Shown: positions 1 to 10,436 of the stretch, piece by piece
How the letters are laid out: every line of letters starts with the position of its first letter
Numbering within the stretch: position 1 is the stretch's first letter
Origin: JBLZUR01 sp048565625
GTDB lineage: Bacteria; Pseudomonadota; Alphaproteobacteria; Sphingomonadales; Sphingomonadaceae
DNA: 64,000 nt
Direction: 5' to 3'
NCBI RefSeq assembly: GCF_048565625.1
Contig: NZ_JBLZUR010000002.1
Coordinates: 558,001-622,000 of the forward strand
Made by a program: the position numbers and the translations under genes
Notes under the pieces: generated by a model
Told to the model about the DNA's origin: nothing
Databases searched by the model: none
What the model saw: only the letters and a program-made list of their open reading frames with translations

Positions 1-782
1 TCGTCGGCGCTCATCACGCCGTAGCCGATCGGGATGGGCTGACCCTTGGCGGCATCCCAGAGCACGACCGCCGGCGTGACCTTGGGCTCGAGCCCCATCC
101 GGCTGCGCTGGTTGGTCTCAACGGTGTAATTCGGGAAATGGCGCGAGGGGCCGCCGTCGGTCGAAATCGCGCGCACGGTGATGTGCCAGGTCGAAGCGAC
201 GCTCTGCACGATCGGCGACATGACTTCGCAGGCGCCGCAGCTCTGGGCGAAGAAATAGAACAGCCCGTAGCGCTGCGAGAGCTGTGCCATCACCGCATTG
301 CGCTCGGCATTGCGCGAGTCCTGCCACTGGCGCTTACCGAGCGTCGAAACCGGGCGCTGGAGCGTATAATCGAGGTCAGGATCCTGCCAGATCGCCCGCT
401 GCCAGACATCGCTGAACAGAGATGCCCGGTCGAGCTGGGCGCGCTGAAAGCGGATATAGGCCGTCACATTGGCCGGCGTCGGCTCGAGGATCGCCTTGGC
501 TTTCAGTTCGCGCAGATTTGCCGTGATTGCATCGAGCTGGCTCGTCGCACTCGGAGCAGGCTCAGATGCCTCCTCCTGCACTTCGGACGGCTTGGGCTTG
601 GCGCAATAGAACCAGTAACCAAGGCGTCGTTCCTCGCAGTAGAAGCTGTCCTGGCTGTCGCTGGTCGTGACCAGTGGCGGTTCCTGGCTGTGTGCCGGAG
701 CACTGAGCGCGGGCGCAACAGCGGTGAGCGAGAGGCAGGCGGCAAGCAGCCGCCGGGCGGCCTTATTGGCTGGCGCGGGCAT
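1..782 (-). CDS. traF: TraF-type conjugal pilus assembly protein (3' end cut by window)
   Basis: Periplasmic thioredoxin-fold protein needed for F-type pilus assembly. About 260 codons are visible. The ATG at 782 overlaps the end of traN by 20 bases and opens a signal peptide with a hydrophobic core at residues 12-27. The C-terminal domain carries a CGAC motif (Cys182, Cys185) after a YFFAQS strand, the place of a thioredoxin active site. Many F TraF proteins have lost the CxxC, so keeping it suggests real redox activity. The reading frame stays open to the left window edge, so the C-terminus is missing. It fits the gene order trbC-traN-traF of the F plasmid. Confidence 0.88.
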   Translation of the reverse strand, partial: MPAPANKAARRLLAACLSLTAVAPALSAPAHSQEPPLVTTSDSQDSFYCEERRLGYWFYCAKPKPSEVQEEASEPAPSATSQLDAITANLRELKAKAILEPTPANVTAYIRFQRAQLDRASLFSDVWQRAIWQDPDLDYTLQRPVSTLGKRQWQDSRNAERNAVMAQLSQRYGLFYFFAQSCGACEVMSPIVQSVASTWHITVRAISTDGGPSRHFPNYTVETNQRSRMGLEPKVTPAVVLWDAAKGQPIPIGYGVMSAD

Positions 783-2484
783 AATAGTCCTCGATTTTCT
801 GCTGGATTTCGGTGGCGGCCTGGAGCTCGTCGGGCAGGCGCGCGGCATCTGTGAATTCGGCGTAGACCTCGCTGAAATCCATCTTTGAAAGATCGAGCCG
901 CGAAAACTCGTCGATGGTAAAGCCAAGGCACTGCTCGGTCTTGGGCTTGCCCCAGGGCTTGTTCAGCTGCTGGCGGCCCTGTTCCTGCAGGATCCGCGAA
1001 AGCTTGGACTCAAAGCAGCAATAGACCTTCTTCTTGGTCAGGCAGACGCCCAGAAAGCTGTCCGAGCAATAAGTCCCGACATAGGCGCACAGGCCTTGCG
1101 CATCGCGCTGGTGAAGCAGCATTTCCTCGCGGCTGCAGCCGAGCGCGACAAGCAGCTGGATACCCGGAATGAGCGGGAAACCTTTGCCCTTGCAACAATT
1201 GAGCACGCCGAAGACCTTGGACGAGCAGGTATTGCGCGTGCCCTTGAACAAGGTGAGCGTGTCGGGATCGAACTCGCGCCGCGCCTGGTCCATCGCGTTG
1301 AGCGCGACAACCGCGTCCTTGAACTCGTCATTGGCCTCGCGCTCGATCGTCTCGCACGAGCCATCGATGCAATAGACGTCGCCGTCGCAGATGAACTGGC
1401 TGGTATCAGCGGGCTGGTCCGGAACCGGGCAGTCGTAAACCCGCTCCCAGGTCCGACAGGGCTCACCCGAAAGGCAGTCTTCGCGCACCAGCGAGCAGCC
1501 GGGCGTGCTTTCCAGCGTCTGGCAGTCCTGGGCTTCGGTAAATTGGGCGCAAGTGTAGCTGCGCGACCATGCCCAGCAGGGCTGGGTCACCGAGATGCCA
1601 TCGACGATCCGGGTGACAGGATCGCTGTCGGTGCAAGTTTCGGTGTCCTGCTGGCATGAATTGTCCGCGGCAAGGCCCGCGCACTGGCTTTCATCGCGGC
1701 TCGTCGTGACGACGTTCTCGCCGGTCACGCTGTAGGGCGTCGCGCCATCGACCGGCGCGGTGCAGCTTACGAGATCGACGCGCAGGTCGCCCGAGTTGCA
1801 GCCCCAGTAGATGCCGAGATAGGGATCGCACAGATTGATCGGATAGGACTGCGTGACCGTGCATTGCGGCGCCGGGTAGCGATTGCAATTGTAGATCGAT
1901 GCCGGATCGACGCCGCTCCCGCCGACGCAATAGTAGCCATAGACCTGCCGCTGCTCGATCGTGGCATTCAGCGTCACCGGGCAGGTTCTGTTCTCCTGGG
2001 AAGCCGTATAGCCGACGTTGCAGGTCGCCATGTAACGCGCTGCCGTGCCGGTTCCCGGAGGCAGGGGGACGCAGCGGCCCTGGCTCCCGCTGATGCTCAT
2101 GCCGCTCGTGTAGGAGAGCGGGTCGTTGCTGATGACAGTGCTGCGCGCGACAACCGCGTCGAGATCCTGCGGCGCGAACTGCGCACGGCGATCCATGGAA
2201 TCGCGCATGGTCCGGTATCCGGTGTTCGCCGTCGCCTGGCTCGCCGCTTCACGCGCCATCCGGTCAGGATCATCGAAATAGCCCGACTGGTTCGGGACTG
2301 CCCCGAAGTTGGGAACGCGGGTTGCGTCCGGGTCGGTCGTCGCCGCGCTCTGCGCCGTAGCCGCCTTGTCGCGTCCGAACGCCTTGCCATCCGCTTTGGC
2401 GGCATCGGTCGTGGTCTGGGCCGAGACGCTTGTCGGCAGACAGGCGCAGGCGAGGTAGAGAAGCGGGAGGAAAAGCCGTTTCAT
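763..2484 (-). CDS. traN: TraN, mating-pair stabilisation outer-membrane protein
   Basis: TraN is the outer-membrane adhesin that stabilises donor-recipient contact. The 573-residue product starts with a signal peptide (MKRLFLPLLYLACACLP, cleavage after SVSA). It is very rich in cysteine, especially in the middle (roughly residues 135-370) and near residues 420-490, as expected for a disulfide-stabilised surface protein. The start overlaps the trbC stop as ATGA, and the end overlaps traF. The neighbouring dsbC and CxxC-containing TraF could supply its disulfides. Family and position both support the call. Confidence 0.9.
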   Translation of the reverse strand: MKRLFLPLLYLACACLPTSVSAQTTTDAAKADGKAFGRDKAATAQSAATTDPDATRVPNFGAVPNQSGYFDDPDRMAREAASQATANTGYRTMRDSMDRRAQFAPQDLDAVVARSTVISNDPLSYTSGMSISGSQGRCVPLPPGTGTAARYMATCNVGYTASQENRTCPVTLNATIEQRQVYGYYCVGGSGVDPASIYNCNRYPAPQCTVTQSYPINLCDPYLGIYWGCNSGDLRVDLVSCTAPVDGATPYSVTGENVVTTSRDESQCAGLAADNSCQQDTETCTDSDPVTRIVDGISVTQPCWAWSRSYTCAQFTEAQDCQTLESTPGCSLVREDCLSGEPCRTWERVYDCPVPDQPADTSQFICDGDVYCIDGSCETIEREANDEFKDAVVALNAMDQARREFDPDTLTLFKGTRNTCSSKVFGVLNCCKGKGFPLIPGIQLLVALGCSREEMLLHQRDAQGLCAYVGTYCSDSFLGVCLTKKKVYCCFESKLSRILQEQGRQQLNKPWGKPKTEQCLGFTIDEFSRLDLSKMDFSEVYAEFTDAARLPDELQAATEIQQKIEDYYARASQ

Positions 2485-3241
2485 GGGTCACTTCGTTTCA
2501 GGCGGGCAAGATGCTGGGATGCGAGGAGGGCGCCGGGACCGCCGCCCTGCGCGAAGGTTTCAAGCGCGTAGGACACGCTCACATTACCGCTCATCCGGTC
2601 GTGGGGCGGAACCTGGGTCCGGCAATCGAAGCCATCGCAGAGATCGAAATCGCTGCTGGTCACGACATAGGTTGGGACTGCCTCGACCCCGAAGGCGCGA
2701 AACAGGCGCGGGTCTATGCCGACCGCGTCGAGCTTGCCGCCCTCCGCTGCAACTTTCGCGAGCGCTGCGGTCAGGGTCTTCGCGCTGCCCCCTGGCAGCC
2801 CGCGAAGTACGACCACACCTCCTGCACGGGCAACGTCGTCCGCCATGGCGCGCAAGGCCGCTGGCGGCATCGAGAGCGAAGCGAACGCGATGAAGCGGGG
2901 TGCTTCACCCAAGCCCTCGCTGGCCATGGTACCCGCATCGGCCACCATCTTGTCGAAGTCGAAGATGTCCGCGCTTTCTGGCCGCAAGGATTTTGCCGCT
3001 TGCTCGGTGTAGCGCTTGTCATGCGCCTGAGCTTCGGCGGCGCTGTCATTGGCTTGGCTAAGGACTGCCTCGGCGCGCGCGCGGGCATTGGCGGCAAGCG
3101 CATCGGCTTCGCTCGCCTCGACCTTGGCGCGGGCGCGTATCGCTTCGAGATTGAGCTCCGGTTCGCTCGTCTGTGCTGCGGCTCCCGCTATAGCGGCCGC
3201 GCCAGTGATCGACGCGATTACAAGGAGATGAGGGAATATTT

Positions 3242-3245
<4 letters not shown>
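2481..3245 (-). CDS. trbC: TrbC, F-type conjugal transfer pilus assembly protein
   Basis: Periplasmic protein of the F-type pilus assembly machinery. The ATG at 3245 overlaps the traU stop as ATGA; a longer open frame that starts inside traU is rejected. The 254-residue product has a signal peptide (MKIFPHLLVIASI, cleavage near AAA-QT), an alanine-rich helical segment with coiled-coil character (about residues 30-75), then a thioredoxin-like C-terminal domain. That domain contains FIAFASLSMP and VVLRGLPGG, which are TrbC hallmarks. The stop overlaps the traN start. Confidence 0.9.
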
Positions 3246-4266
<1,021 letters not shown>

Positions 4267-4270
<4 letters not shown>

Positions 4271-4911
4271 GACGATGCGCGCTCCTTGGGGCGAACCGGC
4301 TGCTCGGTGATGATGAGGACGCGGCCCTGCTGCTCGACGGTTGCGGGCACGGCGCGAATGCCGAAATGCTTCACGAGGCTGCCGCCCTGGTCGAAATAGA
4401 AGCGGCGCTGGCGGGCCTTCATCAGTTCGAGCGGCGCGCCGCGCACGAGGATGAGCTTGGCCTTGGTGCTGGCATAGCGCCGGGTTGCCCAGGCAAGCTG
4501 CTCGGGATCATCGCCGTCGAGGAATACCAGCGTCACACGCAGCGGTACGGTGTCGAGCGGATTGACCCGCGTTCCGGCCGCCACGATCACCCGACCCTTG
4601 TCGTCGGCAATGTCGCGCTCGACGCTGATCGTCGGATCGAAACGCCAGCTGCGCGCTGCCGCCGCAGCATTGATCCCTGCGACTGGCTCGGGGCGGTTGA
4701 CGCGCGCTATCGTGCGCCGCTTCAGCTCCTCGTTGAGCTTGGCCGTCTCGCCGGTCTTCTCGAGATGGGTGAGACGGGCATGGATTTGCTCGAGCAGGTC
4801 AGGCTCGATCACGGGCCAGACCGTGCCTTGCTGGCCGTAGTCGCGGGCGCTTGCCGGCGCGGCCATCAGAAGACCGGCTACGAGGAATGGGGCGGCGCGA
4901 AGCGGTGTCAC
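4267..4911 (-). CDS. traW: TraW, conjugal transfer pilus assembly protein
   Basis: Periplasmic protein acting with TraU and TrbC in F-type pilus assembly. The GTG at 4911 is chosen because it overlaps the preceding stop as GTGA and starts directly at a signal peptide (VTPLRAAPFLVAGLLMAAPASA). A frame open for another 15 codons upstream would read into the peptidase gene. The mature part begins with DYGQQGTVWPVIEPDLL, typical of TraW, and ends in a thioredoxin-like domain with YFDQGGSLVKHFGIRAVPA. The product is 214 residues. Confidence 0.9.
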
Positions 4912-5432
4912 AGGATCGGCCTCCCGACCCCGAGAATGCGCCTGGCGCAGATCCACCCGATCGCCGCATAGCGACTGTCGAAGCCGTCCTTGTGCGCGGT
5001 GGTGACGAAATAGCAGCCTTGAGGAACGACGCCTGTCGGGCCGAGCGCCAGCGGTTCGCCGAAACGGCTAGCACGCTTGGCTACCGCGACCTTGCGGCCA
5101 TTGACGAAGAAGCTGCGCTCCTTCTCGGTCACGATATCGCCGGGCATGCCGCTTACCTTCTTGCCGAATGGCTTGGGCTTCTTACCGAAATGCCTTTCGA
5201 GCAGCGGCGAGCCGGGCGGATCGAACAGGATGATCTCGCCGCGCTTTGGCAGCGTGCCTCGATCGAGCCAGATCGCCCAGTAAGGCAGGCTCGGACTGGC
5301 GTTGATCATCAGCGCGTGGTCCTTCGAGAAGGCGGCGAGCGAGGTGAGCGCGAGCGCTGCCGCGCCAAGCCCTGCCCACAGCGCGAGGCGCCGCCCGGTT
5401 GGCGAGTGGAGGACAAGATCAGCGGCGCGCAT
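4908..5432 (-). CDS. TraF-type S26 signal peptidase (pilin maturation)
   Basis: Membrane-bound serine peptidase of the S26/TraF family, usually involved in processing conjugative pilin. The Met at 5432 is preferred: it gives a short N-tail, a single transmembrane helix (LALWAGLGAAALALTSLAAF) and then the S26 boxes. The catalytic Ser lies in the NASPSLPYWAIW segment and the Lys in KKVSGMPGD. A further open stretch upstream overlaps trbI in another frame. The product is about 174 residues, normal for the family. It overlaps trbI by 14 bases and traW by 4. In RP4 and SXT-like elements the homologues are called TraF or TrhF. Confidence 0.88.
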   Translation of the reverse strand: MRAADLVLHSPTGRRLALWAGLGAAALALTSLAAFSKDHALMINASPSLPYWAIWLDRGTLPKRGEIILFDPPGSPLLERHFGKKPKPFGKKVSGMPGDIVTEKERSFFVNGRKVAVAKRASRFGEPLALGPTGVVPQGCYFVTTAHKDGFDSRYAAIGWICARRILGVGRPIL

Positions 5433-5826
5433 CGGGAATGGCTCCCACGCGGCGCGCGACATCGGCGCGCACGGCTTCGGTGAGATCAGGCGTGCTGCCG
5501 GCAACCACCGCTTCGGCGACAAGGACCGTGCGGCCCTCGCGGCCCAGATGTTCGACCGAGGCTTCGACCGCCTGGAGATAGGCCTGGACGCGCATCTTGG
5601 TTTCTTCTGGCGGTCTTCCCGCGCGCGCCTCGGCTTCGATGAAGTCGCCCATGATGCGGCTCAGCTGCACGGTCACCACTTCGCGCTTGTCGAGCGCGAG
5701 CAGCTTGTCGGTGGCCCAGACACCCCAGAGCGCCGAGCCGACCATGCTCAAACCGAGCGCGACGGCGGTCCAGTTCACCGCACCCATGCGTCCGCGCAGA
5801 GACTGTGTTGCCAATATGTTCGTCAC
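5419..5826 (-). CDS. trbI: TrbI-like F-type conjugal transfer protein
   Basis: Small inner-membrane protein of the F-type system (in F linked to pilus retraction). The GTG at 5826 overlaps the stop of the previous gene as GTGA. The 135-residue product has one transmembrane segment near residues 15-32 (WTAVALGLSMVGSALWGVW) and a periplasmic part beginning LDKREVVTVQLSRIMGDFIEAEA, the usual TrbI pattern. Position between traC and traW matches the F order, though a peptidase gene is inserted here. Confidence 0.8.
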   Translation of the reverse strand: MTNILATQSLRGRMGAVNWTAVALGLSMVGSALWGVWATDKLLALDKREVVTVQLSRIMGDFIEAEARAGRPPEETKMRVQAYLQAVEASVEHLGREGRTVLVAEAVVAGSTPDLTEAVRADVARRVGAIPDARR

Positions 5827-6218
5827 AGCTTTTCTCCCGAAAGCTCGCGCTCGAGATCGCTGATGAAGCGCGGCAGGCGCCAGACCACGACGAGCGTTGC
5901 GACACCGATGAGGACGAACTTGAACTCGTCGAGGAAGCCGATCTGGCGGCCTTGCTCGGCGCCCAAGAAGCGGTCCGAAATATTGGCGAGATGGGCGAAG
6001 AAGACCCCGGCATCGCCGCCAGAAATCAGAAGGAAGAAGAGCAGCGGGAGCCCGAGCGCCATGAGGTAGCTCGAGGCGAGGAAGGTGCTGCCGCGAAGCA
6101 CGATGTAGCAAAGGTCGGCGGCATGGGAGCGCCAGCCCTTGGCGGGCAGCTCGAGACTTTTGCTGTCGGCACGGGCATCCTGGGCCCGGTCGATCGGCGT
6201 GACGAGATGGAGTGGCAT
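5823..6218 (-). CDS. Unrecognised membrane protein in the tra operon
   Basis: 131 residues, not recognised as any standard F-type Tra protein. The Met at 6218 opens a soluble stretch of about 35 residues. Hydrophobic segments follow at roughly 38-68 (probably two helices around a GLPLLFFLLISGG turn) and at about 100-116 (FKFVLIGVATLVVVWRLP), then a charged tail. It lies 32 bases after traC and overlaps trbI by 4, so it is transcribed and probably translated with the transfer genes. Its place suggests a role with TraC at the inner membrane, but that is inference only. Confidence 0.7.
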   Translation of the reverse strand: MPLHLVTPIDRAQDARADSKSLELPAKGWRSHAADLCYIVLRGSTFLASSYLMALGLPLLFFLLISGGDAGVFFAHLANISDRFLGAEQGRQIGFLDEFKFVLIGVATLVVVWRLPRFISDLERELSGEKL

Positions 6219-6250
6219 CGGTTTTGGGTGTCCTTGGATGGAGGGAGAAG

Positions 6251-8800
6251 TCAGGTTCGATTGGCAAAGGCGATCCGTTCGATCGCGTCGGCAAGCTGGT
6301 GGCCGCGCGCGATTTCGGCATCGATCGCGGCAAATGTCTGGGGCGAGCTTGAGAACAGCGTCGCCGAATAGTCGTCGAGCACAAGCCGACCGATGGCTTC
6401 GGTCTCCGGGCCCTTGATGAAGACTTCCGAATAGTCGCTGCCCGAACGCTTCAGGCTGCGGATCAGGGTCTCGGTGCGGTCGTCCATGTCGAGGCGCTTC
6501 GACGCCTTGAAATCGGCGATCGTCTCGGGCTTCTGCTGGAGGATCAGCATCCAGTCGCTGTTTTCCAGCGCAGCGGTCGCGCCGTCGGACTTGTAATAGT
6601 CGTTGAGCGACTGCGTCGCGGTCGCCAGCGCCCCGCCATATTTGCGGCAAGTACGGGCGTAGGTCTCGACGAACTCGCCCATCGAGCCGCCCTTGAGCAT
6701 CGACCACGCCTCGTCGATCAAGAGCAGCTTCCTCACCGAGCGTGGGCTGCGGGTCATGGCCTGGCTGGTCATGAACATGATCGCCGAGAGTACGACGCTG
6801 CGCAGTTCCTCGCGGGTGGCGAGGTCCGACATCTCGAAGACGGTAAAGTCGGTGTCGAAATCGAGGCTAGCCTGGCCTTCGAAGAAGGCACCATAAGTGC
6901 CGCCGGCCATGTATGGCGCAAGCGCGGTGGCGAGATCGCTCGCAGCTTCATTGCCGAGACCGGCCAGTGCTTCGCCGACGCCGGTGATCGATGCCGCCAC
7001 GCCCCGTTCGCTCCAGACCATGTTGACCGCCCGGTCGATCAGGCCGCGCTCGGTGTCGCTCAGCTTTGCGCTGTGCCGCGCCATCTGGCCGACGATGGCC
7101 TTGACCATGCCGAAACAGTCGAGCCGGTAATCCTCGTCTTCGGCCGCGCGCTCGCCATCGATCATCGAGAACGGATTGAGGCAGAATCCGGCCTTCATCG
7201 TGAACTCGACGAACCGGCCGCCTTGCAGCTTCACCGAATGCTCGAAGCTGCGTCCGTCGTCGATGACCACGACCTGCGCGCCAGCACCGCGAAGCGCCGC
7301 GCACATTTCCTGGAGCAGCACAGACTTGCCCGATCCCGACTTGCCGCAGATCGCGACATTGTGGTTGCCAGCATCGTTCTCGAACGGCGACCAGAAGAAG
7401 GGCTGGCCGCGTCTACCCACAAACAGCAGATGCGGATGGACGCTGCCGAGATATTCGCCCTGCATAGGGGCGATATTGGCCGCTGTCGTCGACAGCACGG
7501 TCTTGAAGCGCTTGAGGCGCTCCATGTCCGCGCCAAGCCCATCGGCCAGCGTCATCGGCATTGCCGCCAGCAGTCCCTGGATCTGCAGGTAGCGCTCGTC
7601 GGCAAGATCCCAGCCCGCCGCCTTGTAGATCGACTTGATCGCGCGTTCGTCGCGGTCCCCGCGGCCAAGCGGGGAGTAGGTCGTCAGGCCGTAGAAGACC
7701 CGCACCAAACGGCGGCCTTCCTGCAGCTCGGACTGCACATGCTGCCACTCGGCCGCCTGCTCGCCGATGCGGGGCAGGAAGCGCGCGCTGCGCGTTCCGG
7801 CAAGGCTCGTCGTGCGCATGAACTTGAAGCCGGCCTTGGCTGAGGCGGCTTCCTGGTCGGGATAGACGAGGCACAGCATCGTCGCGGCCGGGCAAGGGAA
7901 GCGCAGCTTGTCGGTGAACATGTCGCCGATGAGCCGCGCGCATTCCCACGGTGCCCAGCGCTGGGGCATGTTGCGCGAGGAAAAATGCCGCACGTCGAAC
8001 GCATCGGGGTAGACCGTGCCGATCTCGGGCACGCCGTCCTCGATCTTGCCCGTCGCACGAAATCTCTCGGTGACGAGCCGCATGCGGTCTTCCTGGATGA
8101 CGAGCTCGATATCGTGCCGGATCGCCTGGGCCGCGATTGCGTCGTTGGGATTGTAGGGTACGGCATCGTCCTGCGGCGCGGTGGTCGGCGAGGTCAGGTC
8201 GTCGATGATCGCGATCAGCTGCTGCGGCTCGACCTCCGCCACGCCTAGGTTGAGCGACTTCAGCATGGCGATGAGCCCGTCGCGGGTCTGCTTGAGATCC
8301 TCGTTGCTGACCGCCTTGGCGGCAGGCACACCGACCGAAACGATGACCTGATGGTGCCGGGCGTGGAAGGGTGCGTCCTGCGAACCCGATTCCCAGACGA
8401 GACCGTAGAGCCGACGTGCGCGGTGGCGGGCAATCGCCTCGTAGACGCCGCCCTGGACGTAGCGCGGCGCAAACCAGGGTGCGACGATACGGCTGATGCG
8501 CGGCGAGGCGAGATGCAGGACCTGGAGGCAGGCGCCAGCCGGAAGCCCCTCGGAGAAGAAGGACCCGAGGATCTCGCCGGTGCGTTCGTCCGCTCCGATC
8601 AGGGGGGTGACCGAAAGCACGAAGCCTTTCGAGCGCGCGTTGAAGTAGAGTCGACTCGCCGGATCGTAGACCCGGTAGGGGAGCCAGTCCGACAGCAGAT
8701 CGAGCATCAGGGCAGGTCGGTCATGCTCGGCATGCTCGGCATCACCCAGAAGCCCGGTGAGGAGCCTGTCGACAATCGTCTTGAGTTTCTCGGCCATCAC
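6251..8800 (-). CDS. traC: TraC, conjugative T4SS ATPase (VirB4 family)
   Basis: Cytoplasmic/inner-membrane ATPase that powers pilus assembly, VirB4/TraC family. It has 849 residues, matching F TraC. The Walker A motif GKSGSGKS is near residues 485-492. Walker B sits in LLLIDEAW near residue 693, followed by a TRKYGG-like segment and a glutamine motif (ATATQSLNDYY), as in VirB4 proteins. The start overlaps the traV stop as ATGA. Confidence 0.95.
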   Translation of the reverse strand: MMAEKLKTIVDRLLTGLLGDAEHAEHDRPALMLDLLSDWLPYRVYDPASRLYFNARSKGFVLSVTPLIGADERTGEILGSFFSEGLPAGACLQVLHLASPRISRIVAPWFAPRYVQGGVYEAIARHRARRLYGLVWESGSQDAPFHARHHQVIVSVGVPAAKAVSNEDLKQTRDGLIAMLKSLNLGVAEVEPQQLIAIIDDLTSPTTAPQDDAVPYNPNDAIAAQAIRHDIELVIQEDRMRLVTERFRATGKIEDGVPEIGTVYPDAFDVRHFSSRNMPQRWAPWECARLIGDMFTDKLRFPCPAATMLCLVYPDQEAASAKAGFKFMRTTSLAGTRSARFLPRIGEQAAEWQHVQSELQEGRRLVRVFYGLTTYSPLGRGDRDERAIKSIYKAAGWDLADERYLQIQGLLAAMPMTLADGLGADMERLKRFKTVLSTTAANIAPMQGEYLGSVHPHLLFVGRRGQPFFWSPFENDAGNHNVAICGKSGSGKSVLLQEMCAALRGAGAQVVVIDDGRSFEHSVKLQGGRFVEFTMKAGFCLNPFSMIDGERAAEDEDYRLDCFGMVKAIVGQMARHSAKLSDTERGLIDRAVNMVWSERGVAASITGVGEALAGLGNEAASDLATALAPYMAGGTYGAFFEGQASLDFDTDFTVFEMSDLATREELRSVVLSAIMFMTSQAMTRSPRSVRKLLLIDEAWSMLKGGSMGEFVETYARTCRKYGGALATATQSLNDYYKSDGATAALENSDWMLILQQKPETIADFKASKRLDMDDRTETLIRSLKRSGSDYSEVFIKGPETEAIGRLVLDDYSATLFSSSPQTFAAIDAEIARGHQLADAIERIAFANRT

Positions 8801-9540
8801 TTGGGCTCCTTCTGTGCGCGCCCTGCGTTCTTGGCGGCCTCGATCGCCTCGATGGTCGGGAAGATCAGCGGGGCCTTGTCGGCAGAGGGCCGAGGGGTTC
8901 GATCATGCGGGGGCTGCGCCATGTCGAACCCCTCGACCGCCGGTGCTGTCGCACCGGCAACCGCCTCGCGCGCCGTGGAGGGGAGGACCAGCGGCGAGGC
9001 AGAGGGGATGTCATCAAGCGAGGACGAAGGCTGAAAGGGCTGTCCGAGATCGAACGTCTCGGCTTCAGGCTGTTCGGCCTGGGGAAAGGTGGTGGTTTCG
9101 TTCAGGAGATCGCTCTTGGCCTGCGCGGCCTTCAGCTGGCGCCTGAGCTGCCGCATCAGCGGCGGGGCGGTATCCTCGCCTGCCTTGCGGCGCAGTTCTG
9201 CGACCCAGCGCGGATTTTCGACCACCGCCCAGGCGACCGCATCGTCGTGCAGCGTCCCGGTCTCATCGATATGCGCCGGAAAGACGATTCTGAGCGTACG
9301 CTCGGAGGTGCGACCCTGATCGCCGGAAGCGACGGAAACAGGGGGACGCAGGCCGTCCTGGACCGGTCCGGTCGCGGACAAATCCTTGGTCGCGCGCGCA
9401 TCGATCACCTGGCTGGGCGCGCAGTCGCCCTTGGGGGCACGACAGGTGAAATCGCCTTCGATATTGGTGCCGAAGGTGGCGCAGCCACTGGTCAGCACGG
9501 CAAAACAGGCAGAGACGAGAATACGGTGGGAAATTCCCAT
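8797..9540 (-). CDS. traV: TraV, outer-membrane lipoprotein of the T4SS core
   Basis: TraV is the VirB7-like lipoprotein anchoring the conjugation channel to the outer membrane. The 247-residue product has a lipobox (LTSGC; the Cys would be lipidated) after a short signal sequence. The segment GTNIEGDFTCRAPKGDC has the two conserved TraV cysteines. The rest is a proline- and alanine-rich, probably flexible region. It lies 5 bases after dsbC and overlaps traC by 4. Confidence 0.87.
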   Translation of the reverse strand: MGISHRILVSACFAVLTSGCATFGTNIEGDFTCRAPKGDCAPSQVIDARATKDLSATGPVQDGLRPPVSVASGDQGRTSERTLRIVFPAHIDETGTLHDDAVAWAVVENPRWVAELRRKAGEDTAPPLMRQLRRQLKAAQAKSDLLNETTTFPQAEQPEAETFDLGQPFQPSSSLDDIPSASPLVLPSTAREAVAGATAPAVEGFDMAQPPHDRTPRPSADKAPLIFPTIEAIEAAKNAGRAQKEPK

Positions 9541-9545
9541 GACGA

Positions 9546-10436
9546 TTATCCTTTCTTGGCCGGAGCGGGGGCGGCCGCTTTTGCGGCTTTGAGGAATTCG
9601 CGGAGCACGGAAGCCGGGCGGTAACCTTCGAGGATCGCGCCGTCGGACGGGCGCACGATGACCGGCGTGCCGTTGAAGCCTTGGCGCTTGGCAAAGGCTT
9701 CGTTGGCATCGAGCCCGCTCGTGTCACACGGCTTCGGATTGGCGAGGGCGAGGCCCGAATAGGCCATGTGGAGGGACACCTCGGGGCGCGGCGAGCACAG
9801 CACCCGTTCGGCATCGCGGCGGCTCTCGGCGCCGAAGATCGAAATGGGCCGCTCCTCGACGCGCGCGCCGATCGCCTTCAGCTCGGCCTCGAGCTTCTTG
9901 CAGTAGCCGCAGTGGAAGTCAGAGAAGACGACGACCTTGGGGCCATTCGCTGGTCCCCAGGTGATCGCGCCGTTCGCGGGCAGGCCGGCGAGCGATACCT
10001 TCTGCGGGGTGGCGCGCGGTGCGGGCTGGTCTTCTTCGCCGGCATTGCTTCGCCGCGCAGCGCCCGCTGCCAACAGGTCGGGATTGAGCGCGAGGAGACG
10101 GGCTGCGGTCAGGTCCTGACGCGCCTCCATGTCGTAGATGCGCCCGATCACCAGATATTTGGCCGCGCGATCGACGTAGAACAGCGTCGATTTCGAAGCG
10201 ACTTCGCACAGGCCGCCAAGGCCATCGCAGGTGATGGCGTCGATCGGCGTCTTCGGCAGGCGCAGCTTGAGCGCGGCGCGTACCTTTGCCGTATCGGGAG
10301 CCTGGGTCGGGGAAGCGAGGCTGGCCACGCCCCAGCCCGTTGCGGCCGACAGGGCGATGACGGCAGCGGCCGCCGCCATTGGTCGCAGCCAGCGCCGCGG
10401 CTCGGTCGGTGTCGGATCGTTTGTGGCGGGGGTCAT
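9546..10436 (-). CDS. dsbC: DsbC-like thiol:disulfide interchange protein
   Basis: Disulfide isomerase of the DsbC/DsbG type, found in many F-type and SXT-like transfer operons. The 296 residues include an N-terminal membrane anchor or uncleaved signal (WLRPMAAAAAVIALSAATGW), a dimerisation-like domain with LYVDRAAKYLVIGRIYD-type strands, and a thioredoxin domain. That domain has the redox motif CGYC (in FSDFHCGYCKKLE) and a cis-proline in NGTPVI. It probably folds the cysteine-rich TraN and TraU. It overlaps traB by 4 bases. Confidence 0.88.
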   Translation of the reverse strand: MTPATNDPTPTEPRRWLRPMAAAAAVIALSAATGWGVASLASPTQAPDTAKVRAALKLRLPKTPIDAITCDGLGGLCEVASKSTLFYVDRAAKYLVIGRIYDMEARQDLTAARLLALNPDLLAAGAARRSNAGEEDQPAPRATPQKVSLAGLPANGAITWGPANGPKVVVFSDFHCGYCKKLEAELKAIGARVEERPISIFGAESRRDAERVLCSPRPEVSLHMAYSGLALANPKPCDTSGLDANEAFAKRQGFNGTPVIVRPSDGAILEGYRPASVLREFLKAAKAAAPAPAKKG

